A DNA stretch of 53,572 nt from JBQTKD01 sp052389435 (GTDB lineage: Bacteria; Actinomycetota; Actinomycetes; Sporichthyales; Sporichthyaceae): the NCBI GenBank assembly GCA_052389435.1, contig JBQTIB010000135.1:1-53572 (forward strand), read 5' to 3'. Positions within the stretch are counted from its first letter, which is position 1. Each line of letters starts with the position of its first letter. Positions 16,918-25,696 of this stretch are shown here, piece by piece. A program made the translations under genes and the position numbers. The notes under the pieces were generated by a model that saw only the letters and a program-made list of their open reading frames with translations, had not been told where the DNA came from and did no database searches.

Positions 16918-17988
16918 CTACAGTTCGCGGGCGAGCGCCTGGAAACCGGCGAAGTCGCAGCCGCGGTCCAGCAGCTGTTGCGGGGTCGACTCGACCAGGC
17001 CCGCCTCCTTCATCCGCAGGGCGTAGAACCGAATCGTGTCGGCCGGGTCGTAGGTGCGCCACACGTCGTGGGGCAGCTCGCGCAGGTTCTGGTGGGCAAG
17101 GGCCTCATTCGCGGTGAACCGCTTCTCGACGAGGGCGCGGGCTGCCCGGTGGGGGTGGGCGGCAGTGGTGTCGGCGGCGCGCAGGAACGCTCGCAGGGCC
17201 CGCTGGGCGGCGACCGGGTGTCGGCCCCGCCAGTCGGCGTTGGCCGCGGTGACGCAGCAGTAGTAGTTCGACCAGGGTCGGTCCGAGGCCGAGTTCACCA
17301 CGACCCGGCCCGTCTTGGCCGAGGCGAGCTCCAACGACTTCGGCGGGAAGGCCAGCAGCCCGTCGACCCGCCCCTCGGAGAGCAGGCGCTTGGCCTCGTT
17401 CGGGGCGTAGTCGACCAGGGTGACGTCGCGGCGCAGGTCGATACCCACGCTGGACAGGGTTGCGCCGAGGAAGGCCTTGAACAGGAAGTCCGGACCGGGG
17501 CCGGGGATCGCGATCGTCCCGCCCTTGAGATCGCGGATCGAGCGGATCTGCCCGGTGGCGAACAGTTGCCAGCACCCCACGTGCATGCCGCCGACGATGA
17601 GGAGACGACCGCCGGTGTCGACGGCGCCCAACAGGGCCGCTGCGTAGCCCATGCCGAAGTCCGCGTCGCCGGACCCGAGAGCCGCCACGACCTCGCTGAT
17701 TTTCATCGGCCGGTAGACGACGTCGGTGAAGCCCTCCTTGCGCAGGAAGGTCTCGGCCAGGGCCGAGGCGCCGACGCACGAACTCTCCAGCACCTGGGGC
17801 AGCACGATGCGGGTCGTCTCCAGCGGCGCCAGCGGATCGCGCTCACCCGTCGCGGCGAGCCGGGTGCCGGAGTCGCCTGCGCACGCGACCAACAGGGGAG
17901 CCCCCGAGGCGGCCACGCCGAGGCCCAGTGCGCCGTGCAGCAGGGCTCGACGGCTGAGCCGTCGGTCGGAAAGTGGTGCCGGGGTCAT
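16918..17988 (-). CDS. NitT/TauT-type substrate-binding lipoprotein, copy 2
   Basis: 356 aa, with an RR signal (LSRRALLHGALGLG) and lipobox LLVAC with C36. Same fold as copy 1 and almost collinear; the pair probably arose by tandem duplication. Both keep the SNYYCC double cysteine and end with the same helical tail. The first 50 mature residues and the ligand-side loops differ most, suggesting different ligands or a sensing pair. RBS GAGGAGG precedes the ATG. The gap to copy 1 is 17 bp. Confidence 0.9.
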   Translation of the reverse strand: MTPAPLSDRRLSRRALLHGALGLGVAASGAPLLVACAGDSGTRLAATGERDPLAPLETTRIVLPQVLESSCVGASALAETFLRKEGFTDVVYRPMKISEVVAALGSGDADFGMGYAAALLGAVDTGGRLLIVGGMHVGCWQLFATGQIRSIRDLKGGTIAIPGPGPDFLFKAFLGATLSSVGIDLRRDVTLVDYAPNEAKRLLSEGRVDGLLAFPPKSLELASAKTGRVVVNSASDRPWSNYYCCVTAANADWRGRHPVAAQRALRAFLRAADTTAAHPHRAARALVEKRFTANEALAHQNLRELPHDVWRTYDPADTIRFYALRMKEAGLVESTPQQLLDRGCDFAGFQALAREL

Positions 17989-18056
17989 CGCGCCTCCTCG
18001 AAGGTGGAGCGTGCGCCATCGCGCAGCGTACGCCCAGATATCTCCCAGTTCACGTG

Positions 18057-19376
18057 TCAGCGGGGCCCGAACTGGGATTCCAGCACGTGCGCGGCCACCC
18101 GACGGCCGAGCTCGATCCCGTCGCGCATCGAGTGCCGGTAGTGCAGCCCGCCCCAGATCCGCGCGTTGGAAATGTCGGCCAGCAGCGCGTCGAGGTGGGC
18201 GAACTCGCGACGCGGCTCGACCAGCGCCGGGACGGCGTCCCTGCTGGTCTCGAGCGCCCAACCGAACTCCCGGGTGCCGAGGAAGGCCGCCACCGCGTCG
18301 GTCAGCGCAGCGGAGACGAACCCGTGCGCGGAGGGGTATTCGGGGTGGTTGACCGAAAGCAACGGTTTCCAGGCGGCGTCGGCGGAAGTCGTCGGGTTGG
18401 CGTCGTCGGCCGCGCCGGGGATCGCCGTGCGGGGCCGCGCCACCCGGAAGTGGTACTTGGCCTCGAAACCGGCGACGGCGGAATCGGCGGCGGCCGTTAA
18501 CGCCATCGCGAACAGCCGGGCGGACTGCTCGGCGTCGAGTCCCCTGGCCTTGGCCAGCCCGACCAGGGCGCGGTTCCAGTGCACGTAGGCGTGCTCGGCC
18601 CAGAAGTGCGCCGTGTCGGTCTGGGCTGCGGTGCGCTCCGTGCCCACGGCGCCGCCGAACCGTGCCACCTCCGCGAACTCGGCGGCCCACTCGGGCGAGG
18701 CGACCGCGATCGGCCCGGCCGGGCGGAACCTGCTCGGGTCGGAGAAGGTGAACGGTGCGACCCGCCCCAACTGCGCGTCGACGGTCGGGGTCCCGCAGCC
18801 GCCGTCGGGCTCGAATTCTCCCGTCGGGACGGGGCTGGCGCTGCACACGTACTCGACCGTCCGGTTCAGGCCGTCCTCGCCCCGCTTGGCGAGGACCGCG
18901 TCCGCGGCCGCAGTGCCGACCCCGATCCCGTCCTCCTCCGCCGGCCCGTCCGGGATGGCGTCGAGGTAGGTGCGGTACTGCCCGTCCAGGTAGGCGTGCT
19001 GCGACGGCGCCACCCGAGCCCGAGCGGCGCGGTGCGCGGCCGCGGCGATCGCAGCGTCGAGGTTGGCCCCGGCGGGAGCCTGAATCTGCCCCGCATAGGG
19101 GCGGTGGGTGCCGCGGATCGCCATCACCGCGTCGTAGACGGCCAGGTGGACGACCGCGAGCACCACGAAGGAGCTCGCGGGGGGCCGGGGCGCGTCGGCG
19201 GGTTTGACCGTCGGGGCGACGATCGAGTTCCAGTCGAGCGTCGCGTTGCGCGTCTGGCCGGCGGGGGCCACGGAGGGCCCGTCCGCCACCGCGGAGGTGC
19301 TGCCGCAACCGGCCAGCAGGACGAGCCCGGCGAGCACGGCGCAGGCGGGACGGGTTCGGGCGATGCGGTGCGTCAT
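18057..19376 (-). CDS. Vanadium-dependent haloperoxidase-like (PAP2 superfamily) lipoprotein
   Basis: 439 aa. Lipobox LLAGC places a lipidated C24 after a short signal. The vanadate/phosphate pocket is complete: Lys and Arg in KYHFRVARPRTAI, PSAHGF, and Arg/His in ARIWGGLHYRHSMRDG. It is therefore either a haloperoxidase or an acid phosphatase of the same fold; the sequence alone cannot decide. The ATG at 19374-19376 follows GAGGAG and gives a proper signal peptide; a frame extension to 19400 lacks one. It ends 68 bp before the binding-lipoprotein genes on the same strand and may be co-transcribed. Confidence 0.85.
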   Translation of the reverse strand: MTHRIARTRPACAVLAGLVLLAGCGSTSAVADGPSVAPAGQTRNATLDWNSIVAPTVKPADAPRPPASSFVVLAVVHLAVYDAVMAIRGTHRPYAGQIQAPAGANLDAAIAAAAHRAARARVAPSQHAYLDGQYRTYLDAIPDGPAEEDGIGVGTAAADAVLAKRGEDGLNRTVEYVCSASPVPTGEFEPDGGCGTPTVDAQLGRVAPFTFSDPSRFRPAGPIAVASPEWAAEFAEVARFGGAVGTERTAAQTDTAHFWAEHAYVHWNRALVGLAKARGLDAEQSARLFAMALTAAADSAVAGFEAKYHFRVARPRTAIPGAADDANPTTSADAAWKPLLSVNHPEYPSAHGFVSAALTDAVAAFLGTREFGWALETSRDAVPALVEPRREFAHLDALLADISNARIWGGLHYRHSMRDGIELGRRVAAHVLESQFGPR

Positions 19377-19412
19377 GGCTGTCTCCTCGGTTCGCCGCAC
19401 TGGGCGAGGGAG

Positions 19413-19462
19413 ACGCTAGGAAGGCGCGGGCGGTCCGGTCTGCCGTACAAGTACGGACTTGT
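19413..19462 (-). promoter_or_regulatory. Putative promoter/operator of the haloperoxidase-like gene
   Basis: A TAGCGT -10 candidate (19413-19418) lies 36 bp upstream of the ATG. Two overlapping palindromes lie further upstream: CCGTAC-AA-GTACGG (19443-19456) and ACAAGT-ACGG-ACTTGT (19447-19462). They suggest a regulator binding site. Confidence 0.35.
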
Positions 19463-19473
19463 GGCCGCCGATC

Positions 19474-20247
19474 TCAGCGAACGGGGTGGCCCTCGGCGCG
19501 CAGCGCGTCCTTGACCTGGCCGATCCGCAAGTCCCCGAAGTGGAAGACCGAGGCCGCCAGGACCGCGTCGGCGCCGGCGGCGACGGCCGGGGCGAAGTCC
19601 GAGAGCTTGCCCGCACCGCCGCTGGCGATGACCGGCACGGTGACGACCTCGCGGACCTGACGCAGCATCACCAGGTCGTAGCCGTCCTTGGTGCCGTCGG
19701 CGTCCATGGAGTTCAGCAGGATCTCCCCGGCGCCGAGTTCGCAGCCGCGCCGGCACCACTCGACGGCGTCCAGGCCGGTGCCGCGTCGCCCGCCGTGGGT
19801 GGTCACCTCGAAACCCGACGCGGTCTGCGGCTCTCCCGGCGGCACCCGTCGCGCGTCGATCGACAGCACGAGCACCTGGTTGCCGAAGCGGTCCGCGATC
19901 TCGGCGATGAGCGAGGGCCGGGCGATCGCGGCGGTGTTGACTCCGACCTTGTCCGCGCCGGCGCGCAGGAGTCTGTCCACGTCCGCCACGGTGCGCACTC
20001 CCCCGCCGACGGTCAGCGGGATGAACACCTGCTCGGCGGTGCGGGAGACGACGTCGTAGGTGGTCTCCCGCGATCCACTCGAGGCGGTGATGTCGAGGAA
20101 GGTCAACTCGTCCGCGCCGTCGGCGTCGTAGCGCCGGGCCAACTCCACCGGATCTCCGGCGTCGCGCAGGTTCTGGAAGTTGACGCCCTTCACCACGCGA
20201 CCCGCGTCGACGTCCAGACACGGGATGACGCGCACCGCGACGGTCAC
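19474..20247 (-). CDS. hisF: Imidazole glycerol phosphate synthase cyclase subunit
   Basis: 257 aa, GTG start preceded by GAGAGG. A TIM barrel with the catalytic Asp pair: VIPCLDVDAGRVVKG near the start and LLNSMDADGTKDGYD. Partner of HisH, which supplies ammonia; the product AICAR returns to purine synthesis. hisF is separated from hisA by a plus-strand secreted-protein gene, whereas actinobacterial hisA and hisF are usually adjacent. Confidence 0.97.
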   Translation of the reverse strand: MTVAVRVIPCLDVDAGRVVKGVNFQNLRDAGDPVELARRYDADGADELTFLDITASSGSRETTYDVVSRTAEQVFIPLTVGGGVRTVADVDRLLRAGADKVGVNTAAIARPSLIAEIADRFGNQVLVLSIDARRVPPGEPQTASGFEVTTHGGRRGTGLDAVEWCRRGCELGAGEILLNSMDADGTKDGYDLVMLRQVREVVTVPVIASGGAGKLSDFAPAVAAGADAVLAASVFHFGDLRIGQVKDALRAEGHPVR

Positions 20248-20424
20248 TGAAACAAACCTCTCGTCACGGCCTGTAGACCCACCTTCAAGCAGAGCCTATC
20301 GGCGCGTCATTTCCCGGGTGCGCGGCCGTCGACGTCACCCGTTCGGACGCTGACCAACCCGCAGGAGATTCCCAGACTTTCACCCGAGCAGCACACCCCC
20401 CACACCCTGCCGAGAGGTTTCCTG

Positions 20425-22425
20425 ATGCGACGTCAGTTCCGAGCGTCGACCGGCAAGACCGGTCGCCGCCGACTCCCCATCGCCCTCGGCGCTGCCGCCC
20501 TCATGGTCGCGGGCCTCGGCCAGCCCCTGCTGGCCGGCGCCCAGGCCGACGACAACCCGCTCCAGCCCCTGATCGACGTCGTCAACGGCAACGTGACGAA
20601 CGTGGCGGAGACCACGACTGCGCTGCAGGGCACCGTGGACGCGCTGACCGCAACCGGTCAGGAGTTCGGCGCGCAGATCGGCACGATCGCCCAGACCTTC
20701 TCCACCGACCCGGCCGCGGCGTTGGCCGCGATCCAGTCCGCGTCCAACGTCCAGGTCGTCAAGCTCGTCACCCTCGGTCTCGGCGAGGCCCTCAAGCTCG
20801 CCTCGCAGATCAGTGCTCCGAGCTGCGCGACCCTCGGCGCGCTCGCCGCGACGCTCTCCCCCCTCGACGTTCTGCCGCTGCCCTACGCCAACTACGGCCC
20901 GCTCGCCGACACCGTGAAGAACCTCGACCAGGGCGTGTCCGACGCGCTGCTGAGCACCTACACCCAGCTGTTCGCCCAGGCGCTGACCCCGGTCTCCCTG
21001 CCGCCGGGCACCGAGGCCGCCCAGGGCTACGTGACGCTGGCTCAGACGATCGTCGGGCTGCTCAAGGTCAACTGGCGCACCACCTTCCAGGGCCCCGACG
21101 GCATCGTCGTCCGCGACACCCCCGGCCTGCTGGGCCTGCCCACGTTCATCGACGTGGACCGCCGCACCGGCGTCGACATCTGCGGCATCATGACCCTGGA
21201 CCCGACCACGCTGCGCGTGAAGCAGACCATCGCCCGCGTCCCGCTGTCGGACCCGAACCTGCCGCTGCAGATCCAGTCGCAGTTCCTGAACGGTGCCGTC
21301 TCCCCCGGCTACGACACCCGCGACTCCAAGGCGCCCACCAGCTACGAGACCACCACCACCCTGGACGGCACCACCGTCGACAGCAAGCTGCTCAAGCCGG
21401 GCGCGACCTTCGAGCAGACCCTGAACCTCACCTCGGCGCTGCAGTTCAGTCAGCGTTCGCTCAAGCCGCCGACGGCCTACCGCTTCACCTCGGGCAAGGC
21501 CGGCGGACCCGACGGCAACGGCACCGTGATCGCCTACGACGCCAACGCCCGCTCGGACAAGTTCACCTTCAAGACCACCCTCGGGTCCATCACGCAGTCG
21601 GTGTCCCAGACCCCGGGTTCGGTCGGCTTCCAGTACTGCACCTCCGCGAAGGGCTTCTGCAGCAACGCCCCGGCCGAGATCGCGGCCGCGCAGACCGGCT
21701 CGCTGCACATGCTCGCCGGCGAGGTCGTCACCGCCGAGCAGGCCTACACCAACATCCCGATCCTCGGCTCCTCCCCGGCCACGGGCTGCACCTCGTCCAA
21801 CATCTCCAACCTGGGCAACAACGCCCGCCTGACCGGTCGCGCCGTGTTCCTCGGCCAGACCACGAGCTCCTCGGCCGGCAACAACTGGGTCAACACCTAC
21901 GACCTTCCGGCCAGCGGCTGCGTCAGCGCCTCGTCGATGATCGACGTCTTCGCCGACGGCTTCCGGGCGGTCGAGCGCAACGTCTCCTACAGCGGGGTCA
22001 GCCTGCTCTCCGCGGGAACCGTCACCGCCAAGTCGGGCTCGATCCTCTGCCCGACCGGCACCACGGCTCGGGCGCAGACCAGCATCATCACCACCCGCGA
22101 CACCGCCCGGTACTTCTGCTCCTTCCCGCCGGCGAACACCGCCGCGCCGACCACCACCGGCACCCCGAAGGTCGGCACGACGCTCAGCTCCAACCGCGGC
22201 ACCTGGACGCCGGCGGCTCCGAACCTGCCGACCTTCGCCCAGCAGTGGCAGACCTGCGCCGACGCGGCCGGCACCGGCTGCGCCAACATCGCCGGCGCAA
22301 CGGGCACGACCTACACGCCCACCGCAGCCGACCAGAACAAGTACATCCGCGTCGTCGTCACCGGCACGAACTTCGACGGCACCGCCAGCGCACCCTCGAC
22401 CCCTCGGGGCCCGATCGTTCCGTAG
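20425..22425 (+). CDS. Large secreted protein with C-terminal Ig-like repeat domain
   Basis: 666 aa, ATG preceded by GAGAGG. The signal peptide covers about residues 1-41 (RRR, then ALGAAALMVAGLGQPLLAGAQA). The body is Thr/Ser/Ala-rich with about ten scattered cysteines, likely disulfides outside the cell. The last 90 residues (GTPKVGTTLSSNRGTW ... YIRVVVTGTNFDGTAS) match a beta-sandwich repeat common in actinobacterial surface proteins. There is no sortase motif or C-terminal membrane anchor. I do not recognise the main domain. It is inserted between hisF and hisA on the opposite strand. Confidence 0.8.
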   Translation: MRRQFRASTGKTGRRRLPIALGAAALMVAGLGQPLLAGAQADDNPLQPLIDVVNGNVTNVAETTTALQGTVDALTATGQEFGAQIGTIAQTFSTDPAAALAAIQSASNVQVVKLVTLGLGEALKLASQISAPSCATLGALAATLSPLDVLPLPYANYGPLADTVKNLDQGVSDALLSTYTQLFAQALTPVSLPPGTEAAQGYVTLAQTIVGLLKVNWRTTFQGPDGIVVRDTPGLLGLPTFIDVDRRTGVDICGIMTLDPTTLRVKQTIARVPLSDPNLPLQIQSQFLNGAVSPGYDTRDSKAPTSYETTTTLDGTTVDSKLLKPGATFEQTLNLTSALQFSQRSLKPPTAYRFTSGKAGGPDGNGTVIAYDANARSDKFTFKTTLGSITQSVSQTPGSVGFQYCTSAKGFCSNAPAEIAAAQTGSLHMLAGEVVTAEQAYTNIPILGSSPATGCTSSNISNLGNNARLTGRAVFLGQTTSSSAGNNWVNTYDLPASGCVSASSMIDVFADGFRAVERNVSYSGVSLLSAGTVTAKSGSILCPTGTTARAQTSIITTRDTARYFCSFPPANTAAPTTTGTPKVGTTLSSNRGTWTPAAPNLPTFAQQWQTCADAAGTGCANIAGATGTTYTPTAADQNKYIRVVVTGTNFDGTASAPSTPRGPIVP

Positions 22426-22443
22426 CACCCTCCCCCAAAGGCT

Positions 22444-22478
22444 CTGGCCGCGGCGTCCCGTCAGGACACCGCGGCCAG
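22444..22478. terminator. Bidirectional terminator between secreted protein gene and hisA
   Basis: A 10-bp perfect stem (22444-22453 with 22469-22478), plus an inner GTCC/GGAC pairing. It lies between two convergent genes, overlapping the last codons of hisA. There is no long T run. Confidence 0.5.
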
Positions 22479-23183
22479 TGCCTGTTCCAGGGTGAACGCA
22501 TTCGCGTAGAGGGCCTTGCCGACGATCGCGCCCTCGACGCCGAGCGGCACCAGCGTCGCGATCGCGCGCAGGTCCGCCAGGCTCGAGACGCCGCCGGAGG
22601 CCACGACCGGGCGCTCGGTCCGCTCGCAGACCTCGCGGAGCAGGTCCAGGTTCGGGCCGCGCAGGGTGCCGTCCTTGGTGACGTCGGTGACGACGTACCG
22701 GGCGCAGCCCTCGGAGTCCAGACGGGCCAGCACCTCCCAGATGTCGCCGCCCTCCTTCGTCCAGCCGCGGCCAGACAGCGTGGTCCCGCGGACGTCGAGC
22801 CCGACGGCGACGCGCTCGCCCCACTTGGCGATCGCCTTCGCGCACCAGACCGGGTCCTCGAGCGCGGCCGTGCCGATGTTGACCCGCGCACACCCGGTGG
22901 CCATCGCGGCCTCGAGGGAGGCGTCGTCGCGGATGCCGCCGCTCATCTCGACCTTGATGTCGAGCGTGGCGACGACTTCGTGCAGGATCTCCCGGTTGGA
23001 CCCGCGACCGAAGGCCGCGTCGAGGTCGACGAGGTGCACCCATTCGGCGCCGGCGGCCTGCCAGGCCAGGGCGGCGGCGAGCGGTGCGCCGTAGTGGGTT
23101 TCGCTGCCGGCCTCCCCCTGGACCAGGCGCACGGCCTGACCGGAGGCGACGTCGACGGCGGGCAGCAGTTCGAGCTTGGACAT
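22461..23183 (-). CDS. priA: Phosphoribosyl isomerase A (HisA/TrpF bifunctional)
   Basis: 240 aa. A TIM barrel with the catalytic Asp residues in LLPAVDVASGQAVRLVQG and YVVTDVTKDGTLRGPN. In actinobacteria this enzyme serves both histidine (ProFAR isomerisation) and tryptophan (PRA isomerisation) synthesis; no trpF is present with the trp genes here, which fits. The start follows a TAGGGT box by 8 nt without a Shine-Dalgarno. Neighbours are the L,D-transpeptidase gene upstream and the convergent secreted-protein gene downstream. Confidence 0.95.
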   Translation of the reverse strand: MSKLELLPAVDVASGQAVRLVQGEAGSETHYGAPLAAALAWQAAGAEWVHLVDLDAAFGRGSNREILHEVVATLDIKVEMSGGIRDDASLEAAMATGCARVNIGTAALEDPVWCAKAIAKWGERVAVGLDVRGTTLSGRGWTKEGGDIWEVLARLDSEGCARYVVTDVTKDGTLRGPNLDLLREVCERTERPVVASGGVSSLADLRAIATLVPLGVEGAIVGKALYANAFTLEQALAAVS

Positions 23184-23191
23184 AGCGCCGG

Positions 23192-23197
23192 ACCCTA
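23192..23197 (-). promoter_or_regulatory. -10 box of priA (leaderless candidate)
   Basis: TAGGGT on the minus strand, 8 nt before the ATG. No Shine-Dalgarno between them. Confidence 0.45.
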
Positions 23198-23233
23198 GCC
23201 GAGCCCCCGCTGTGGCCTCGACCACGTGCCCGG

Positions 23234-24421
23234 CTACGTGGCGTTGCCCTTCTTCCACTTCTCCCAGGACACGTTCCAGTCGGCGTAGCGGTTGGTCAGG
23301 TCTTCGTAGGGCCGCGGGGAGCCGGTCACGACGATCGGGTCGCCGAGCAGGCTGTTCTTCCAGATCCAGCGCATGTCCTCGGTCCGCAGGCCGATACAGC
23401 CGTGGCTGGCGTTGGTTTCGCCGATGTTGGCCTCGTTCCAGGGGGCGTCGTGGACGAACTCGCCGCTGTTGGTCAGCCGGATCGCGTAGTCCGAGCGCTC
23501 CTCGTAGTCCTCGGGTGCGTCGATGGCCTCGTTGGTCCAGGTCTTCTGCCCGACCCTGTCCATCACGATCTTGACGCCGTTGCGGGTTTCCCAGCCCTCC
23601 TTGCCGGTGGAGACCTCGAACTTCTTCACCTCTCTGCCGTCGCGCACGACGTTCAGGCGCTTGGTCTTCGTGTCGACCTCGAGCACCTGGTTGCGGCCGA
23701 CGGTGAACTCCGAGGTCTTGTTCCTGCCGCCGAGGACGCCGTCGCCCGCGTTGCGCTCGGCGAGGCGGGCCTGGAGCTTCACCGTCGTGTCCGCGGGCCA
23801 GAACTCCTCGGGCCGGTAGTGCACGTGGGTGTCGTCGATCCAGTACCAGGCGCCTTCCACCTTCGGCGTCGTGGTGACCCGCAGGGCGGACTGCACGGTC
23901 TTGCGATTGGCCACCGGTTGGTTGAAGGCGACCACCAACGGGTGCGCGACCCCGACCTTCGCTCCGTTCTTCGGGAGGACCTGCTCGATCTCGAGGGTGT
24001 CGGTGCGATCGACGTCCTTGGTCTGGAAGGTCCCGGACTGCTCGACCTGCCTGCCGTCGACGCCCTCCGCGTAGGCCTCGATGCGGTAGGTGGTGCCGAC
24101 CCGCACCGGAGCCTCGGCCTCCCAGAGGACGCCGTCCGGGGAGAGCGTGCCTCCCATGTCGCGGTTGTCGTCGTCGACTACGCGTACCTCGGTCAGCTTG
24201 GCGTTCTGGGCGCGGACCGTGACCTTGGTGTCGGTAGCGACGTTCTTGGCGCCCGGCGCGGGGACGACGGCGATGGCGCCCGGACCGCTCGCGGCCGCCG
24301 TCTCCTTCGCCTGCGCACCCGGCGGCGAGGCGCTCGAGGAATCCATCCCACAGGCGGACATTCCGGACAGCACGAAAAGGGCCGCCGTCGCGAGGACGGC
24401 GACCCGGGGTCGATTGCGCAT
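23234..24421 (-). CDS. L,D-transpeptidase lipoprotein (LdtMt2-like)
   Basis: 395 aa. Lipobox MSAC with C24, a short linker, then two Ig-like domains (about 50-250) and a YkuD catalytic domain with the signature SHGCIGLR (catalytic C342) and the upstream His in EFVHDAPWN. It forms 3-3 cross-links in peptidoglycan outside the membrane. The layout matches mycobacterial LdtMt2-type enzymes. The C-terminal tail (WNVSWEKWKKGN) is Trp-rich as in that group. It sits between hisH and priA on the same strand with 39 and 50 bp gaps, an unusual place for a cell-wall enzyme. Confidence 0.93.
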   Translation of the reverse strand: MRNRPRVAVLATAALFVLSGMSACGMDSSSASPPGAQAKETAAASGPGAIAVVPAPGAKNVATDTKVTVRAQNAKLTEVRVVDDDNRDMGGTLSPDGVLWEAEAPVRVGTTYRIEAYAEGVDGRQVEQSGTFQTKDVDRTDTLEIEQVLPKNGAKVGVAHPLVVAFNQPVANRKTVQSALRVTTTPKVEGAWYWIDDTHVHYRPEEFWPADTTVKLQARLAERNAGDGVLGGRNKTSEFTVGRNQVLEVDTKTKRLNVVRDGREVKKFEVSTGKEGWETRNGVKIVMDRVGQKTWTNEAIDAPEDYEERSDYAIRLTNSGEFVHDAPWNEANIGETNASHGCIGLRTEDMRWIWKNSLLGDPIVVTGSPRPYEDLTNRYADWNVSWEKWKKGNAT

Positions 24422-24460
24422 GGCCGTGGACTACCCAGCCGCGCGGCCCGCGAACGCCCC

Positions 24461-25093
24461 CTATCCGAGGGTGGCGAGCCAGTTCTCGAGCAGTCTCGCT
24501 CCGGCGTCGCCGGACTTCTCCGGGTGGAACTGGGTGGCGCACAGCGCCTCGTTCTCCACCGCGGCCACGAACGGCTCCCCGTGCTCGGCCCAGGTCACCT
24601 TGGGCGGAAGAAACGGTGGTTCGGCCTGGAGCGTCCATGCGCGTGCGGCGTAGGAGTGCACGAAGTAGAAGCGCTCGTCCTCGATGCCCTCGAAGAGCCG
24701 GCTCCCCTCGGCAACCTTCACCTGGTTCCAGCCCATGTGCGGCAGCACCGGGGCGTGTAGGCGTTCGATCACCCCGGGCCACTCGGCGCAGCCCTCGGTG
24801 GTGACGCCGTGCTCGACGCCGCGTTCGAAGAGGATCTGCATGCCGACGCAGATGCCGAGGACGGGCCGTCCGCCGGCGAGGCGGCGGCCGACGATCTCGT
24901 GCCCGCGGATCTTTCGCAGGCCCGCCATGCAGGCCGCGTAGGCGCCCACGCCCGGGACCAGCAGCCCGTCTGCGTCCTCCGCCAGCCGGCGGTCCGCGGT
25001 CACCGTGACCTCGGCGCCGACCCGTTCCACCGCGCGCTGCGCGGAGCGCAGGTTGCCCGACCCGTAGTCGAGCACGACGACCTTCTTCTTCAC
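24461..25093 (-). CDS. hisH: Imidazole glycerol phosphate synthase glutaminase subunit
   Basis: 210 aa. A class I glutamine amidotransferase: nucleophile C82 in GICVGMQILFE, and the His/Glu of the triad in TQFHPEKSGD. It delivers ammonia to HisF. The GTG start overlaps the hisB stop in a GTGA junction. Confidence 0.97.
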   Translation of the reverse strand: MKKKVVVLDYGSGNLRSAQRAVERVGAEVTVTADRRLAEDADGLLVPGVGAYAACMAGLRKIRGHEIVGRRLAGGRPVLGICVGMQILFERGVEHGVTTEGCAEWPGVIERLHAPVLPHMGWNQVKVAEGSRLFEGIEDERFYFVHSYAARAWTLQAEPPFLPPKVTWAEHGEPFVAAVENEALCATQFHPEKSGDAGARLLENWLATLG

Positions 25094-25692
25094 GTGCTCA
25101 GGGTGCCCTTCGTGGACGGCACACCGGTCTCGCGCGGGTCGAGCGCGACGGCGTCCCGCAGCGCGCGGGCGACGCCCTTGAACTGCGCCTCCGCGACGTG
25201 GTGCGCGTTGCGGCCGCGCAGCACGTCCACGTGCAGGCAGATCTGCGCGGCGTTGACGAACGACTCCCAGATGTGCCGGGTCAGCGTGGCGTCGTATTCG
25301 CCGATCATCGGGGCCAGGCCCTCGGGTTCGGTGTGCACGAGGTACGGACGCCCGGACAGGTCCACCGCCACCCGGACCAGGGCCTCGTCCAGCGGCACGA
25401 GGGAGTTGGCGAAGCGGCGTGTGCCGGCCTTGTCCCCCATCGCCTGGCGGAACGCGGTGCCGAGGGCGATGGCGGTGTCCTCGACGGTGTGGTGGGAGTC
25501 GATGTGCAGGTCGCCCTCGGTCTTGACCGTCAGGTCGAACAGACCGTGCTTGCCGAGCTGGGAGAGCATGTGGTCGTAGAACCCGATCCCGGTGGCGATC
25601 TCCAGCTTCCCGGAGCCGTCGAGGTCCACCTCGACGAGGACCGAGGACTCCTTGGTCACCCGCTCGACGCGTCCAGTCCGTACACCTGTCAT
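25090..25692 (-). CDS. hisB: Imidazoleglycerol-phosphate dehydratase
   Basis: 200 aa. Metal-binding His/Glu repeats appear twice: IDSHHTVEDTAIALG and NAHHVAEAQFKG. This is the monofunctional form, without the phosphatase domain found in enterobacterial HisB. The start is 4 bp after the hisC stop, with GGAG inside the hisC 3' end. Confidence 0.97.
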   Translation of the reverse strand: MTGVRTGRVERVTKESSVLVEVDLDGSGKLEIATGIGFYDHMLSQLGKHGLFDLTVKTEGDLHIDSHHTVEDTAIALGTAFRQAMGDKAGTRRFANSLVPLDEALVRVAVDLSGRPYLVHTEPEGLAPMIGEYDATLTRHIWESFVNAAQICLHVDVLRGRNAHHVAEAQFKGVARALRDAVALDPRETGVPSTKGTLST

Positions 25693-25696
25693 TGCC

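Noticed and set aside
15824..17988. Complete nitrate/taurine ABC transporter
   Set aside because: Only the binding proteins are present; no permease or ATPase motifs occur on either strand within several kilobases.
20247..20272. 7-codon leader peptide before hisF
   Set aside because: A GTG frame ends on the hisF start, but it contains the hisF ribosome-binding site and no histidine codons; chance is the simpler explanation.
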